Source: CBDDBK01 sp965225715 (GTDB taxonomy: Bacteria; Bacteroidota; Bacteroidia; Cytophagales; Flammeovirgaceae). Taken from it: a stretch of 64,000 nucleotides of DNA. The stretch lies in the NCBI GenBank assembly GCA_965225715.1, contig CBDDBK010000002.1, positions 372,001 through 436,000 of the forward strand. Direction: 5' to 3'. The notes under the pieces were generated by a model, which worked only from the letters and a program-made list of their open reading frames with translations, was not told where the DNA came from and did not search any database. The position numbers were made by a program, and so were the translations under genes. Shown in pieces: positions 16,358 to 26,616 of this stretch. Position 1 is the stretch's first letter, and the number at the start of each line of letters is the position of its first letter.

Positions 16358-17326
16358 TTATTCATTTTCAAATTCTTCAGTTTCTTCAATTATTTCGCCT
16401 TCATCAAATTCTTCAGTTTCTTCAACTATTTCACCTTCATCAACTATCTCTTGAGTATCAGGGTTTCTAATAGCTAATGCTGATACTTGCAATGTTATTT
16501 CGTCATTGATAGCATTATCACCCCATTCTTCTAAACCAGAGTGAAATTTCATATCAAATAAAGTACGATCAAAAGTGATAGCAGCTGTTAAGTTAACAGT
16601 ATCATTTTGAGAAGTTATTGTTGCAGGAAAAGTAATTTCATTAGAAATTCCTTTAATAGTTAAAGTACCAGTAACTATATACTCTGTATTAACTATTTCT
16701 TCAACTACTTCAGCATCTTCGGCTGCTACTTCAGCATCTTCAGCGCTTTCTTCAGCTGATACTTCAGCATCTTCAGCGCTTTCTTCAGCTGATACTTCAG
16801 CATCTTCAGCGCTTTCTTCAGCTGATACTTCAGCATCTTCAGCTGCTACTTCAGCATCTTCAGCTGCTACTTCAGCATCTTCAGCTGCTACTTCAGCATC
16901 TTCAGCTGCTACTTCAGCATCTTCGGCAGATTTAACTGAAATGATTTCAAAACTAACATAAGGATAGTTTTCAGCATCAAAAAAGTCTACTGATTTTAAG
17001 TGAACAGCTAATTTTTCAGCATCTTCAGCATCTTCTAAATCAGTATTAACAATTGTAGTAGCATCTAAATTAAAAGAACCACCAGAAATAGCATTTCCAT
17101 CAACAGAAAAAGAACCTTCAGATAATTGGATAGTACCAGTATGGCTACCAATTACTTTAGAACCTGTCCATTGAATTGTTGTAAGTTCTGGTTGAAGGTC
17201 ATAGTTACCGTCAACAAGTACATTTGCTTCTGTTGTATCTGTTTCTTCTTCAACGTGTTGTTTTTTACAAGCAGTTGCTAAAAGTAAACCAGAAACCAAT
17301 AAGGATAATATAATGTTAAGTTTCAT
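16358..17326 (-). CDS. YceI-like lipoprotein with an acidic tandem-repeat insertion
   Basis: 322 residues. LLLATAC gives a lipobox with Cys20. The YceI (lipocalin-like) domain starts near residue 48 with TTIQWTGSKVIGSHTGT and resumes with YIVTGTLTIKGISNEITFPA after residue 215. YceI proteins bind isoprenoid-type lipids in the periplasm in characterised cases. Between the two parts, residues 133-208 consist of AAEDAEV and SAEESAEDAEV units, an insertion not present in ordinary YceI proteins. The C-terminal tail repeats DEGEI and EETEEF. The domain should still close if the insert is a surface loop. Its natural function in this organism is unknown. Confidence 0.85.
   Translation of the reverse strand: MKLNIILSLLVSGLLLATACKKQHVEEETDTTEANVLVDGNYDLQPELTTIQWTGSKVIGSHTGTIQLSEGSFSVDGNAISGGSFNLDATTIVNTDLEDAEDAEKLAVHLKSVDFFDAENYPYVSFEIISVKSAEDAEVAAEDAEVAAEDAEVAAEDAEVAAEDAEVSAEESAEDAEVSAEESAEDAEVSAEESAEDAEVAAEDAEVVEEIVNTEYIVTGTLTIKGISNEITFPATITSQNDTVNLTAAITFDRTLFDMKFHSGLEEWGDNAINDEITLQVSALAIRNPDTQEIVDEGEIVEETEEFDEGEIIEETEEFENE
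16703..16930 (-). repeat. In-frame 21/33-bp tandem repeats in the YceI-like gene
   Basis: Units of 21 bp (AAEDAEV) and 33 bp (SAEESAEDAEV) in tandem, nearly identical at the base level and always in frame. Unit number probably changes by slippage or recombination. Confidence 0.85.
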
Positions 17327-17454
17327 GATAATATAAAAAAGATTAAAATAAAATTATTAAATAAAGGGTCATTAAAATTAAAAGATATTAGTGACTATAA
17401 AAAATGTTTTTGGTTTTATAATGAAATCATAATAATTCACAAAAGAATAAATTA

Positions 17455-18570
17455 TTAAGCTATAAAAAAAGGATATGGCGAAAAACAAAGGATAAAAATT
17501 ATAAAACTTATTATGAATAATAATTTTCGATTAAAGTTTAGAGGTTTATCTTGAGGTGGTACGGGATGATCTATACCAACAAATCTGCCTAATAAAAGAC
17601 CCAATAATAACCACTCAGGAAATCCTTCTATTTCTCTAAAATATGTTTTTACTATAAACTGAAGTATAAATATAGCTAAAGAAATAACTAAATTTTGATT
17701 AGGATTAGGGTATATCTTTTGCAAACATAAAAACAAAAAAATTAAATAGGGTATGATATATACTAAGTGATTATAATCGTCTTGTCCTGAAAATAAACCT
17801 AATCCTGAAGTAAATAAAAAAACTAAAAAAAAAGCTCTTGAAAATAAACCATGTTTTTTTTTCCCAACTAAACCGTATAAAATATGCCCCCCGTCCAATT
17901 GTCCAATAGGAAGTAAATTTAAAGCTGTAAAAAAACAGCCAAGATAAGCTGCAAATAAATAAGGATAATGCATAATTTCATAATTATTTGGAATTAAAGT
18001 TTTGTCTTCGACAACAAAGTATTTCAAAAATTCAAAAAGTAAATTGCTTCCTATTTTTATATTTTCTTGACCACTATCATAAACATAGCTTGCATAATCA
18101 AGACCATATTGTTGATATTCTGGATGAATAGTAAAAATATATTCAGGTGGTGGCAAATGTAAAAAACCATATAAAGCAACACCCAAAGCTACTAAAAATC
18201 CTGCTATAGGTCCTGCAATTCCAACGTCAAAAAATTGTCTACGGGAATTAAAAATACTTTTTATTCTAATGATAGCACCCATAGTTCCTATAGAAAGTGG
18301 AATAAATCCAAAATATAAAGGAATATAATAAGGTAGTGTAACTTTAAGATCGTAATATTTGGCTGTAAAATAATGACCAAATTCATGTACAGTAAGAATA
18401 AGTAAAAAAGAAATAGAATAATTCAGACCACCTATAAGTTCTTCTAAAGAAAAACCTTCTCCTAAAAGATATTTTCCATAAGTCCATTCCGAACCAGCTA
18501 GAGTAGTCGTGATAAAGGTCAAAAAGAAAAGAGATATATGTATGGTATTCTTTTTTATAGCTACTGACAA
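17455..18570 (-). CDS. Site-2 protease family (M50) intramembrane metalloprotease
   Basis: 371 residues with several membrane segments. The zinc motif HEFGH is at residues 62-66. GPIAG follows near 120, and the third ligand motif LLPIGQLDGGH lies near 219-229. No PDZ domain separates the motifs, so this is not an RseP orthologue but the shorter PDZ-less type common in Bacteroidota. The family cleaves membrane-bound substrates within the bilayer, and the target here is unknown. It starts 35 bases after the stop of the upstream Skp-like gene and probably shares its transcript. Confidence 0.88.
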   Translation of the reverse strand: MSVAIKKNTIHISLFFLTFITTTLAGSEWTYGKYLLGEGFSLEELIGGLNYSISFLLILTVHEFGHYFTAKYYDLKVTLPYYIPLYFGFIPLSIGTMGAIIRIKSIFNSRRQFFDVGIAGPIAGFLVALGVALYGFLHLPPPEYIFTIHPEYQQYGLDYASYVYDSGQENIKIGSNLLFEFLKYFVVEDKTLIPNNYEIMHYPYLFAAYLGCFFTALNLLPIGQLDGGHILYGLVGKKKHGLFSRAFFLVFLFTSGLGLFSGQDDYNHLVYIIPYLIFLFLCLQKIYPNPNQNLVISLAIFILQFIVKTYFREIEGFPEWLLLGLLLGRFVGIDHPVPPQDKPLNFNRKLLFIISFIIFILCFSPYPFFIA

Positions 18571-18605
18571 ATGAATAAAGTTAGGTTAATTAAATAAAAT
18601 CAAGC

Positions 18606-19115
18606 TTAAAGCTTTCCGCCTAATTTTTTGATTACTAAAGTTGTCATATCATATTTTTCTTCTCCATATAAAAGTACATTCTTGGGCACTATATAAGTAT
18701 ATCCATTTTCTTTGGCCACATTATCAATACCCTCTTTAATTTTTTGGAGTACAGGTTGCATAAGTAGACTTTCTTTTTGACTTAGGTCATTTTGAGCTTC
18801 TTGTTCAAATTCTTGAATACTTTGAGAAAGTGCTTGTAATTCTTTCTCTTTATCTGCTCTTACTACATCAGGTAAACCATTTGCATTTTGAACATAATCA
18901 TCATATTTTTTTTGAAATGTTTCCCTTTTTTCAACCAAAGCTTTTTGTAGCTTTTCGCTATATTCTTGAAGTTCTTCTTGTTTTTTTTGGGCTTCAGGAA
19001 AAGAACGAAGGACAGAATCAGCATCTACATAGCCAATTTTAAAAGTTTGGGCAAAAATAGTATTTGTTCCAAAAAATAATGTAGTTAAAATAAGTACAGA
19101 ATATAATTGTTTCAT
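18606..19115 (-). CDS. Skp/OmpH family periplasmic chaperone (copy 1)
   Basis: 169 residues. A signal peptide ends at IFAQ. The mature protein starts FKIGYVDADSVLRSFPEA, the Skp/OmpH opening, followed by a long charged coiled-coil hairpin (about residues 40-115). The C-terminal strand is NGYTYIVPKNVLLYG. Skp trimers hold unfolded outer-membrane proteins in the periplasm. It is preceded by a paralogue (19245-19841) and followed by the M50 protease. bamA, often found with skp, is not in the window. Confidence 0.88.
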   Translation of the reverse strand: MKQLYSVLILTTLFFGTNTIFAQTFKIGYVDADSVLRSFPEAQKKQEELQEYSEKLQKALVEKRETFQKKYDDYVQNANGLPDVVRADKEKELQALSQSIQEFEQEAQNDLSQKESLLMQPVLQKIKEGIDNVAKENGYTYIVPKNVLLYGEEKYDMTTLVIKKLGGKL

Positions 19116-19244
19116 TTTGAAAACTTTAAAAAATTGAAAGTAAAAATAGTGTGCTTTGTAAAATATTAAAATAATAATAAAATAATAATAAGATCTACAA
19201 GAAATATGTAAACTTTTTCTATTACGATTAAAATAAATATAGAT

Positions 19245-19841
19245 TTATCTTTGTCCTTTGTTTTGTTTTTGTTGTGCTTCCTGTAAAAAATCTTTATTCT
19301 CTTGAACTATTTTTTCTATATTTTCTCTATTACCGCCCAACTGCGCTATAATTTTATCGGTACAATTATCGCCTTTATTTGCAGTATGGAAAATATTTCC
19401 TGAAAAAATATAAGCATATGCCTGAGTTTTTGCATATTTTTTAACTGCTTCTTTAATTTCATTTTGTAAAGGAGCTATAAGTTTTTGCTCTTTATTTCCG
19501 AGGTTTATTTGGGCTTCTTTTTGCTGTTCTTGCAACTCCTCTTGTAGTTTTTGTAATTCTTTTTCTTTTTCTTCTTTAACTTTAGGCACAATATTAGCAG
19601 GTGATTTAGTATATTCTATATAAACAGCATATTTTTGTTGTATAAACTGCTGTTTTTTTTCTAATGAAATCTGAAGTTGTTTTCCATAAACTTCTAGTTC
19701 TTTGCGTTTTAATCCGGTTTTTTCTAAAGAAAATAAAACAGTATCAGTATATACATAACCAATTTTTTGAATATTTTGGCCTTGTATAAAAAAGTTTAAA
19801 GATCCTAAGCAAAACAATAGTGCTATAAAAGTAAGTCTCAT
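19245..19841 (-). CDS. Skp/OmpH family periplasmic chaperone (copy 2)
   Basis: 198 residues, a paralogue of the neighbouring Skp-like protein. A signal peptide ends near LNFFIQGQ. IQKIGYVYTDTVLFSLEKTG matches the Skp opening strand. A Lys/Glu/Gln-rich coiled coil covers about residues 45-125, and AKTQAYAYIFSGNIFHT is the C-terminal strand. The tail after residue 165 is longer than in copy 1 and ends in QQKQNKGQR. The two copies are separated by 129 bases. They may form mixed trimers or serve different clients. Confidence 0.85.
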   Translation of the reverse strand: MRLTFIALLFCLGSLNFFIQGQNIQKIGYVYTDTVLFSLEKTGLKRKELEVYGKQLQISLEKKQQFIQQKYAVYIEYTKSPANIVPKVKEEKEKELQKLQEELQEQQKEAQINLGNKEQKLIAPLQNEIKEAVKKYAKTQAYAYIFSGNIFHTANKGDNCTDKIIAQLGGNRENIEKIVQENKDFLQEAQQKQNKGQR

Positions 19842-20696
19842 AGAAATAAAAATAATTTAAAAATTTAGAATGTTAAAATAGACCTTATTATTGTTTTGTC
19901 ATCTATTTTTCTTATAATTAAACGACAAACGTAAGTTTTTGTACAATTGTATTTTGGAAACTGTAAAACAGCTATAATATAACTATAATTTAAACAGGTT
20001 ACCCATGCAATAATTCCGAATTAAGACAAACTAAAAATATATAAAACTTAAATTATAAGAACCTTATAATTTAATAAATTAAATATTTAATAACTTTAAT
20101 TATTATGAAAATAGTTAAAGAAAGTATCAATAAATTGTCAATAAATTGTCAAAAATTTAAATTACAAATATAAAGGAAAACTTTTATGATTTATGATTTA
20201 AAAACTTAGATTCAGGACTCCAAACGATTTTTTTTTAGTTAAATAATTTTAGTTAAACAATAATGATATCAATAATAGATTTGCCCCGATTTGATAATCA
20301 ATCAAATAAAAAAATTATTTTTATAAATAATTGTTAATTAACAATTTATAAAAAATGATGTTATAGTGAAGATTTAAAGGTTTTTCAAAGAGATAGAGAT
20401 CAAGTAAAATTTAAAGTATAAATATATTTTAATTTATACTTATTAAATTGAAAGTCATATATTTATACTTTATTAATTTTTTTCATTAAACCTAATGTCA
20501 AAAAAATAAAATTTCATAATATATTGATTACCAAACTATTTAAAATTTATCATAGTTTTTTCCTAATATTGAGTTTTATTTTATCTTCTGGTTTCTGAAG
20601 GTTATTTTTCAATAACTTAATTCATTTTTTCGTTTGTATAGGCTATTATTACATAATTTCAAATTTTTTAAAAGATTCAATTAAATTGTATTTTTA
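19842..20696. other. 855-base gene-free region
   Basis: Divergent spacer between the Skp genes and the large lipoprotein gene. It is very AT-rich. A TAnnTTTG element reads on the minus strand at 19933-19926 (TACGTTTG), 85 bases ahead of the Skp copy 2 start. An inverted repeat, AATTGTTAATTAACAATT, is at about 20328-20345. No coding remnant was recognised. Confidence 0.5.
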
Positions 20697-22763
20697 ATGA
20701 ATATATATAAATTAGACATTCAAAATCAATTGTTGCATACTGTATGTTATATTTTTTTAACTTTATTATCAATTGGGTGTATTCCTAAAGATACATTTGA
20801 CTTTGATGAAGCTTTAATTACTGTAGATGAAACAGAAGTTGTTTTTCCTATGGCCAAAGCAGAATTAAGAATTATCGATTTGATTAATAAAAAAGATACA
20901 GGAAATATTGTGTATGGTATTCAAGAAGAACGGGGGAGACAAATAAGTTTTTTTTATACCGATACACTTTTTTCTGATCATATATCTGATGTTGTTCAAG
21001 TTGGGACACGTGCTTTTAATGAAACGTTTTCCTTGCCTAGCCTTGCTTTACCTGATATTAATACAAATACAAACATAATACTTGGAAATATATTAGCAGG
21101 TAATCCTGTTGATGGTACAACTCCCTTTCCTCCTTTTACTTTCCCTTTTCCAATAACTGATCAAATCGCTCTATCAAACAGTAATGATTTCTCGTTTATA
21201 GACCCCAGTGGTGGTACTTTAGAAGTTACTATTTCTAATACTACAGAATCTGATTTGGCTTTTACTTTAGAATTAGAAAACATAGGAAATGTTGTTTTTA
21301 ATATTCCTACTAACAATACAGAAACTCAAACTATTAATTTAGCAGGTACAACTATAAATAATCAAATTACATATACAATTGCTAATCTTTCCGGTCCTGG
21401 CTCTTTAGGGACTCTTAACTATGACGATGGACTTGATATTCAATTTAATTTTAATAATTTAACCTATCAACAAGCTGGAATACGTTTTACTGAACCTATA
21501 ATTTCTAATCAGCAATTTATCTTTAATATTGATATAAACAACATTGAGTTTTACCGTTTATTACTTAAAACGGGTAAATTTAATTATAACATAAGCAATA
21601 GTTTAGCAAATGGCTTGGATATTACTTATACTTTAAATTTGCCTGATTTTATCAGAAACGGACAGAGTATAACAGAATCCCTAAATGTAATTACCCCGAA
21701 TGGAGCAGTTGGAAGTATAGAATTGGAAGATGCAGATGTTGACTTAACAAATTATACTCCAGCCCATAGTTGTTTTATTTTAGATTTAACTTTGTCAATT
21801 ACTCCTGATAATCAAATATATATATTTAATAGTAATGAAGTTTTTAATGCTCATTTTGAAATATCAAATTTTACGTATCAAATTTTTGAAGGACTGATTC
21901 CACAACAAACAATTAATTTAGGAAGAGATACTCTTCGCATAGGAATTTTTGAGAATACGCTTAATGGTGGAGATTTCCAACTTTCTGATGTAGATATGAG
22001 TATTACAGTAGAGAATGGATATGGAAAAGAGATAGGGGTGAGTCTTAGCAACCCAAGGTTTCAAAATTTAGACGCTATACGTTCTAGCTTAATTGTTACT
22101 CCTAATCCTTTGATAGCAATGCCTGCAACTTTAAATGGTAACCAAATTCAACCAGGAAATTCTGATTTTATGCTTACTAATGTTTTTGATAGTTTTTCTA
22201 TTTATCCAAACCTGTTTTACTACGATGCCTTTGCTGTTTTGGGTTCTAATTCTACAAACGCTTCTACAGTTTTTACTGATGAATCTGCCTTACGTGTTAT
22301 TACAAATATAACTATACCATTTAGAGGACGAGCTAATGATATAAGTGGACAATCAACTTTTGAATTAAATTTATCAAATATTTACGATGCTATTGACAGC
22401 ATTACAGAATCATCACTTAGAATATACGCTAATAATGCTATACCTGTAGATCTAAAGTTACAAATTTTTCTTTTAAATATAAGTGGCGTGATTGAAGATT
22501 CTTTATTTTCTGAGGATTTGCCTGTTGTGGCTGCCAGTCAAACGAATGATCAAGGTATTACCATTGCAAATACCATATTAACTATAGATGTAGATATAGA
22601 TTTAAAAGATTTATTAAACTCTAACCAAATCCAAATTCGGTTAAGAGGTCTTCATGAAAATACTAACCAAGAAGAATTTATTTTCTTTGATGATGATATT
22701 ATAGAATTAAAGCTTGGATTGAAAATCAAAGGTAATTATACAGAAACTATAAACACCAATTAA
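20697..22763 (+). CDS. Large surface or periplasmic lipoprotein of unknown function
   Basis: 688 residues. A hydrophobic stretch ending LTLLSIGC gives a lipobox with the Cys near residue 28. The mature protein is rich in Asn, Thr, Ile and Leu, with regularly spaced beta strands, for example GGTLEVTISNTTESDLAFTL followed by LENIGNVVF. This suggests repeated immunoglobulin-like sandwich domains. I do not recognise a specific family. No catalytic motif is evident. It is likely an outer-membrane lipoprotein. It stands alone between two gene-free spacers. Confidence 0.75.
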   Translation: MNIYKLDIQNQLLHTVCYIFLTLLSIGCIPKDTFDFDEALITVDETEVVFPMAKAELRIIDLINKKDTGNIVYGIQEERGRQISFFYTDTLFSDHISDVVQVGTRAFNETFSLPSLALPDINTNTNIILGNILAGNPVDGTTPFPPFTFPFPITDQIALSNSNDFSFIDPSGGTLEVTISNTTESDLAFTLELENIGNVVFNIPTNNTETQTINLAGTTINNQITYTIANLSGPGSLGTLNYDDGLDIQFNFNNLTYQQAGIRFTEPIISNQQFIFNIDINNIEFYRLLLKTGKFNYNISNSLANGLDITYTLNLPDFIRNGQSITESLNVITPNGAVGSIELEDADVDLTNYTPAHSCFILDLTLSITPDNQIYIFNSNEVFNAHFEISNFTYQIFEGLIPQQTINLGRDTLRIGIFENTLNGGDFQLSDVDMSITVENGYGKEIGVSLSNPRFQNLDAIRSSLIVTPNPLIAMPATLNGNQIQPGNSDFMLTNVFDSFSIYPNLFYYDAFAVLGSNSTNASTVFTDESALRVITNITIPFRGRANDISGQSTFELNLSNIYDAIDSITESSLRIYANNAIPVDLKLQIFLLNISGVIEDSLFSEDLPVVAASQTNDQGITIANTILTIDVDIDLKDLLNSNQIQIRLRGLHENTNQEEFIFFDDDIIELKLGLKIKGNYTETINTN

Positions 22764-23317
22764 AATGATGCAAAAACCTTATCTATGTTGGGCTGTTTAA
22801 TTTGTTGAATATTAGTTCTGATAAGTTGCCCCACTTTTATTAAAGATATGATTTTTTTAAATGCTTAGAGCACTGCTATAAAAAAGAAATAACAGGAAAA
22901 AGAAAAAGTCAAGCCCAAGAAATAGGTTCACCAGTTTCATGGCAATATTATAAAGCAAGCAATATTTTTTCCTTTTTCTTCATATAAGACCAAAGCTCAT
23001 CAATTTTAAGGTCTTGTGGCGGAGAAGATTCCATTAGCTGTTAGATGACTTGCATTATTTAAAAAAAGATTTTAGTGGATTTTAAATTCACTAATTTACA
23101 AAATGAAATAATAATTTATAATATTATAGTATTGCTGTAATATTATAAGTTAAATAATTTTCGATTTAAATATAGTGGTAGCTTAAGGTATAAAGATAAA
23201 TACTTTACAATATTTTATTTTCTATATTTACCTACCATTTTTTGATACATTTACCTTAATGGTAGTAAGAATTAATTAATCAATTCTTAATTTTTTCACT
23301 AAATGTATTTCCCCTTT
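22764..23317. other. Gene-free region containing IS1 debris
   Basis: 554 bases between the lipoprotein gene and the ABC ATPase gene. It holds the IS1 InsB-like relic listed separately. Near 22835-22885 a stretch ending GCTTAGAGCACTGCTATAA may be a decayed dispersed repeat. An inverted repeat with TAATATTATA core is near 23120-23150. Confidence 0.45.
22906..23040 (-). pseudogene. IS1-family transposase relic (InsB-like)
   Basis: On the minus strand the frame reads QDLKIDELWSYMKKKEK, then a stop, then YCHETGEPISWA. The IDELWSY block carries the first catalytic Asp of IS1-type DDE transposases, and the ETGE block is its usual neighbour. Internal stops and missing ends show a dead fragment. It is a second IS1 relic besides the zinc ribbon at 13.8 kb. 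Confidence 0.6.
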
Positions 23318-23920
23318 TTAATCCATACAAAGTATTTTATCACAAAAACTATACTCTCTTTTATCATTAGAAGCAATTATAATCAAACGGTTAGATAGTT
23401 TTTGAATATTATCTAAATACCAAGAACTGTTAGCTTCATCTAAATTTGCAGTTGGTTCATCTAAAAAAAGTAAAGGTATATCAAAGCAAAAAGCTAAAGC
23501 CAATTTTACCTTCTGCTTCATACCTGATGAATAAACTTTAATGTATTTATAATCAATATTTTTTAAGTCCAAATAAGCCTTAAAATCTAGATAGGTATAA
23601 GATGTTGTTTTAAACTGTTTAAAAAATATAAATAGTTCTTTTAAAGTCATTTCTTCTATTAAATCAGTATAAGGACTTACAACAAAAAGATATTTATAAA
23701 TGTAGCTAGCATCGATGAGTATGTCTTCTTTTATATAGGAAATTTGGCCTTTTGTCAAACTAATAAAACCTGAAAGACAAGCTAATAATGTGCTTTTCCC
23801 AGTTCCATTTTGACCAGTAATGGCATATTTAATAGGACTTTTAAAAGAGAAAGTAAAATTTTTAAATATAAGCTGATCATGGTATCTTTTTTCCGCTTTT
23901 TGAACTTCAATTGTCAGCAT
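23318..23920 (-). CDS. ABC transporter ATP-binding protein
   Basis: 200 residues, a single short nucleotide-binding domain. Walker A is GQNGTGKST (36-44). The signature is YSSGMKQK (130-137) in place of LSGGQ. Walker B is LLFLDEPT (150-157). It would energise a membrane permease, but no permease gene is next to it. The short length and the SSGMKQK signature recall ATPases of the CcmA/drug-exporter group; heme-exporter function is possible but not shown. It lies 15 bases after the FKBP lipoprotein gene and is probably co-transcribed with it. Confidence 0.88.
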   Translation of the reverse strand: MLTIEVQKAEKRYHDQLIFKNFTFSFKSPIKYAITGQNGTGKSTLLACLSGFISLTKGQISYIKEDILIDASYIYKYLFVVSPYTDLIEEMTLKELFIFFKQFKTTSYTYLDFKAYLDLKNIDYKYIKVYSSGMKQKVKLALAFCFDIPLLFLDEPTANLDEANSSWYLDNIQKLSNRLIIIASNDKREYSFCDKILCMD

Positions 23921-23935
23921 TTAAATTTTTTTAAG

Positions 23936-24445
23936 CTATTGAACTTCAATTTTTAGTATTTCAATCTCAAAAACCAATACAGCATTAGGTGGAATTGTAC
24001 TGCCAGAACCTGTTAGCCCATATCCAAAACGCGAGGGAAAATAAAATTCGGTCTTTTCGCCTACTTTCATCTGATAAACGCCTAAATCCCAACCAATTAT
24101 AACCTCACCCATACCGAGTGTAAAATTAAAAGGTTCATCTCGCAAAACAGAACTATCAAAAATATCACCATAAAGAATATGTCCTTCATAATGAACCGAT
24201 ACAATTACAGTATCATCTATTGAAGATAGTATAGGATCTATGCCTTCTTGTAAAACTCGATAAAAATAACCAAATTCTGACTCTTGAGCCTCTAAATCAT
24301 TTTCTGTTAAAAAAGTAGTTATTAAAAATCTATCTCTTATAACTTGATCTTCAAAATCTTGACTATTAGAAGGAGTAGTACAAGAAAAAATGCCTATAAA
24401 TACAAGGAATATAAAGGTTAAAGAGATACTCAAATAAAATTGCAT
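23936..24445 (-). CDS. FKBP-type peptidyl-prolyl isomerase lipoprotein
   Basis: 169 residues from the ATG at 24445. A TTG 12 bases upstream is less likely. A signal peptide ends in GIFSC, a lipobox. The C-terminal half is an FKBP domain: VSVHYEGHILYGDIFDSS, then GEVIIGWDLGVYQMKVGEK and FGYGLTGSGSTIPPNAVLVF. FKBP isomerases speed proline cis-trans isomerisation, here in the periplasm or at the outer membrane. In Bacteroidota related lipoproteins (GldI type) accompany gliding genes. The sequence alone does not prove that role. Confidence 0.88.
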   Translation of the reverse strand: MQFYLSISLTFIFLVFIGIFSCTTPSNSQDFEDQVIRDRFLITTFLTENDLEAQESEFGYFYRVLQEGIDPILSSIDDTVIVSVHYEGHILYGDIFDSSVLRDEPFNFTLGMGEVIIGWDLGVYQMKVGEKTEFYFPSRFGYGLTGSGSTIPPNAVLVFEIEILKIEVQ

Positions 24446-24540
24446 AATCAAAAACAAATACCAACAACTAAATTTACTAAATTGTAAAGCCGAAGGTAAT
24501 AAAAAAAGATGATTCTCTTATAGATTAAATCTTTTTTCAA

Positions 24541-26577
24541 CTACCCGATCATCTTTTTAAAATCATTTTCATTGATGATTGAAATATTCAAATTTTTAGC
24601 TTTAGCTTTTTTGCTAGGGCCCATTTTATTACCCACCAAAATATAATTTGTATTTTTAGATATAGCAGAAAGTACTTTCCCTCCATTTTCTCTAATAACT
24701 TCTTTTAATTTGTCTCTGGTAAAATTTTCAAATGTTCCCGATATGACAAAACTTAAATCTTGTAATTTAGTGCTTGTAAGATTTTCTTTCTCTTGTTTAG
24801 GTTTAGAAAACTGCAGTCCCGCCAATCTCAAGCGTCCAATAATTTTAAGGTTATAATCTTCACTAAAAAAATCAATAATACTTTTGGCTATTTTAGTTCC
24901 TATTTCCTCTATATTTTCCAATTCTTCTAAAGTTGCTTTTTTTAATTCTTCTAAAGTTAAATAATAGTGAACCAAGTGTTTGGCAACAGTATTACCCACA
25001 AAACGAATACCTAATCCGAATAATACATTCTCAAAATTAGCTTTTTTACTTTCTTGAATAGATCGAATCAAATTTTTGGCTGATTTTTCAGCAAAACGAT
25101 CTAAAACTAATAAATTTTCTAATTTTAAATCATACAAATCAGCTACATTATGAATGAGTTTATTTTGAACAAGTTGAGTTATTATTTTTTTACCTAAAAA
25201 ATTTATATTCATTGCCTTTTTATGAACAAAATGTTCTATTTGTCGTATAATTTGGGGTTCACAGGCATACTTATTTGGACAATAATAAGTAGCTTCGTTT
25301 TTAAAACGAATAAGATTCGTATTACAATTAGGACAACAATCTATAAAAGAAATAGGGATTGCATCTTTAAGACGCTCTGAATAATTAACACCTGTAATTT
25401 TAGGAATAACCTCTCCTCCTTTTTCTACATAAATTATATCCCCTATATGTAAGTCTAAACGTTGTATTTCATTAGCATTATGTAGAGACGCTCTTTTAAC
25501 TGTTGTTCCAGCTAACTGAATAGGTTTTAAATTTCCAACTGGTGTGATAGCACCGGTTCGTCCTATTTGATAATCTATTGATTTTAAAACGGTGCGCATA
25601 GTTTGACTTGGGTATTTGTATGCTATTGCCCATCTGGGACTTTTAGCTGTATTTCCCAAATATTTTTGTTGTTCTAAATTAGAAACTTTAATGACAATAC
25701 CATCAATATCAAATGGTAAATTCTTACGTTTTGATTCCCATAACTCAATAAAATTTTGAACTTCTTCAATATTTTGACAAAGTTTATAATGTTGACAAAT
25801 ATTAAAGTTCCATTTTTCTAATTGTTTAATACTTTCGAAATGAGTTTTGCAGAAATTTTCTTTAATTATTAAACTATAAGAATAACAATTAAGTTTTTTT
25901 TGAGCCACAGCATTTGTGTCTTTCAATTTTAAGGCTCCAGAAACAGTATTACGTGGATTTGCTAATAAAGATAGTGGACTTTTATTCTTTAAATATCGCT
26001 TTTTATTCTCTTGAATAATATTTTGATTTAGTTGTTTAAAACGTCTAAGGCTTATAAAAACTTCCCCTCTAATTTCAAAGTTTTCAGGACAGTTTTTATC
26101 TTTAAGTACTAATGGAATAGCTGCAATAGTCTTAATATTAGCTGTAATATCATCTCCTTGTATTCCATCTCCTCTAGTTATAGCTTGAACAAGTTTAGCA
26201 TTTTTATAAATTAGACTAACTGCTACACCATCAAATTTTAATTCACAAACATATTGATAAGATTCTTTTAAGTTTTTAGCAATTCTTAGATCAAAAGCAA
26301 TAAGATCCTCTTTAGAATACGTATTTGAAAGAGATAGCATAGGGCTACGATGTTTAACTGTTTGAAAAGATTTATTTATACTACCTCCTACCCTTTGAGT
26401 TGGAGAATCAGGCAAAATATATTCAGGATAATTAAATTCTAAATTTTGAAGTTTAGCCATTAATACATCAAAATCAAAATCAGATATTTCGGAAAAATGA
26501 TCTTCATAATATCTTTGATTATACCATTTAATTTTCTTAATCAACTCATTAATTTGAAACTGAATGTCTAAAGACAT
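24541..26577 (-). CDS. ligA: NAD-dependent DNA ligase
   Basis: 678 residues, the normal size. LigA seals nicks during replication and repair using NAD+. The nucleotidyltransferase domain has the catalytic Lys114 in CELKFDGVAV. The Ia domain (YNQRYYEDHFSEISDFDFD) is at the N-terminus. An OB fold and a four-Cys zinc finger (CPNC and CPNKYAC) follow. Helix-hairpin-helix repeats and a C-terminal BRCT domain (LSFVISGTFENFTRDKLKE) complete it. No break or missing motif. It is preceded by the terminator of the OmpA-like gene. Confidence 0.97.
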   Translation of the reverse strand: MSLDIQFQINELIKKIKWYNQRYYEDHFSEISDFDFDVLMAKLQNLEFNYPEYILPDSPTQRVGGSINKSFQTVKHRSPMLSLSNTYSKEDLIAFDLRIAKNLKESYQYVCELKFDGVAVSLIYKNAKLVQAITRGDGIQGDDITANIKTIAAIPLVLKDKNCPENFEIRGEVFISLRRFKQLNQNIIQENKKRYLKNKSPLSLLANPRNTVSGALKLKDTNAVAQKKLNCYSYSLIIKENFCKTHFESIKQLEKWNFNICQHYKLCQNIEEVQNFIELWESKRKNLPFDIDGIVIKVSNLEQQKYLGNTAKSPRWAIAYKYPSQTMRTVLKSIDYQIGRTGAITPVGNLKPIQLAGTTVKRASLHNANEIQRLDLHIGDIIYVEKGGEVIPKITGVNYSERLKDAIPISFIDCCPNCNTNLIRFKNEATYYCPNKYACEPQIIRQIEHFVHKKAMNINFLGKKIITQLVQNKLIHNVADLYDLKLENLLVLDRFAEKSAKNLIRSIQESKKANFENVLFGLGIRFVGNTVAKHLVHYYLTLEELKKATLEELENIEEIGTKIAKSIIDFFSEDYNLKIIGRLRLAGLQFSKPKQEKENLTSTKLQDLSFVISGTFENFTRDKLKEVIRENGGKVLSAISKNTNYILVGNKMGPSKKAKAKNLNISIINENDFKKMIG

Positions 26578-26616
26578 ATTACTTAAATTAGATAATATGG
26601 AAAAAATTAGTTTAAA

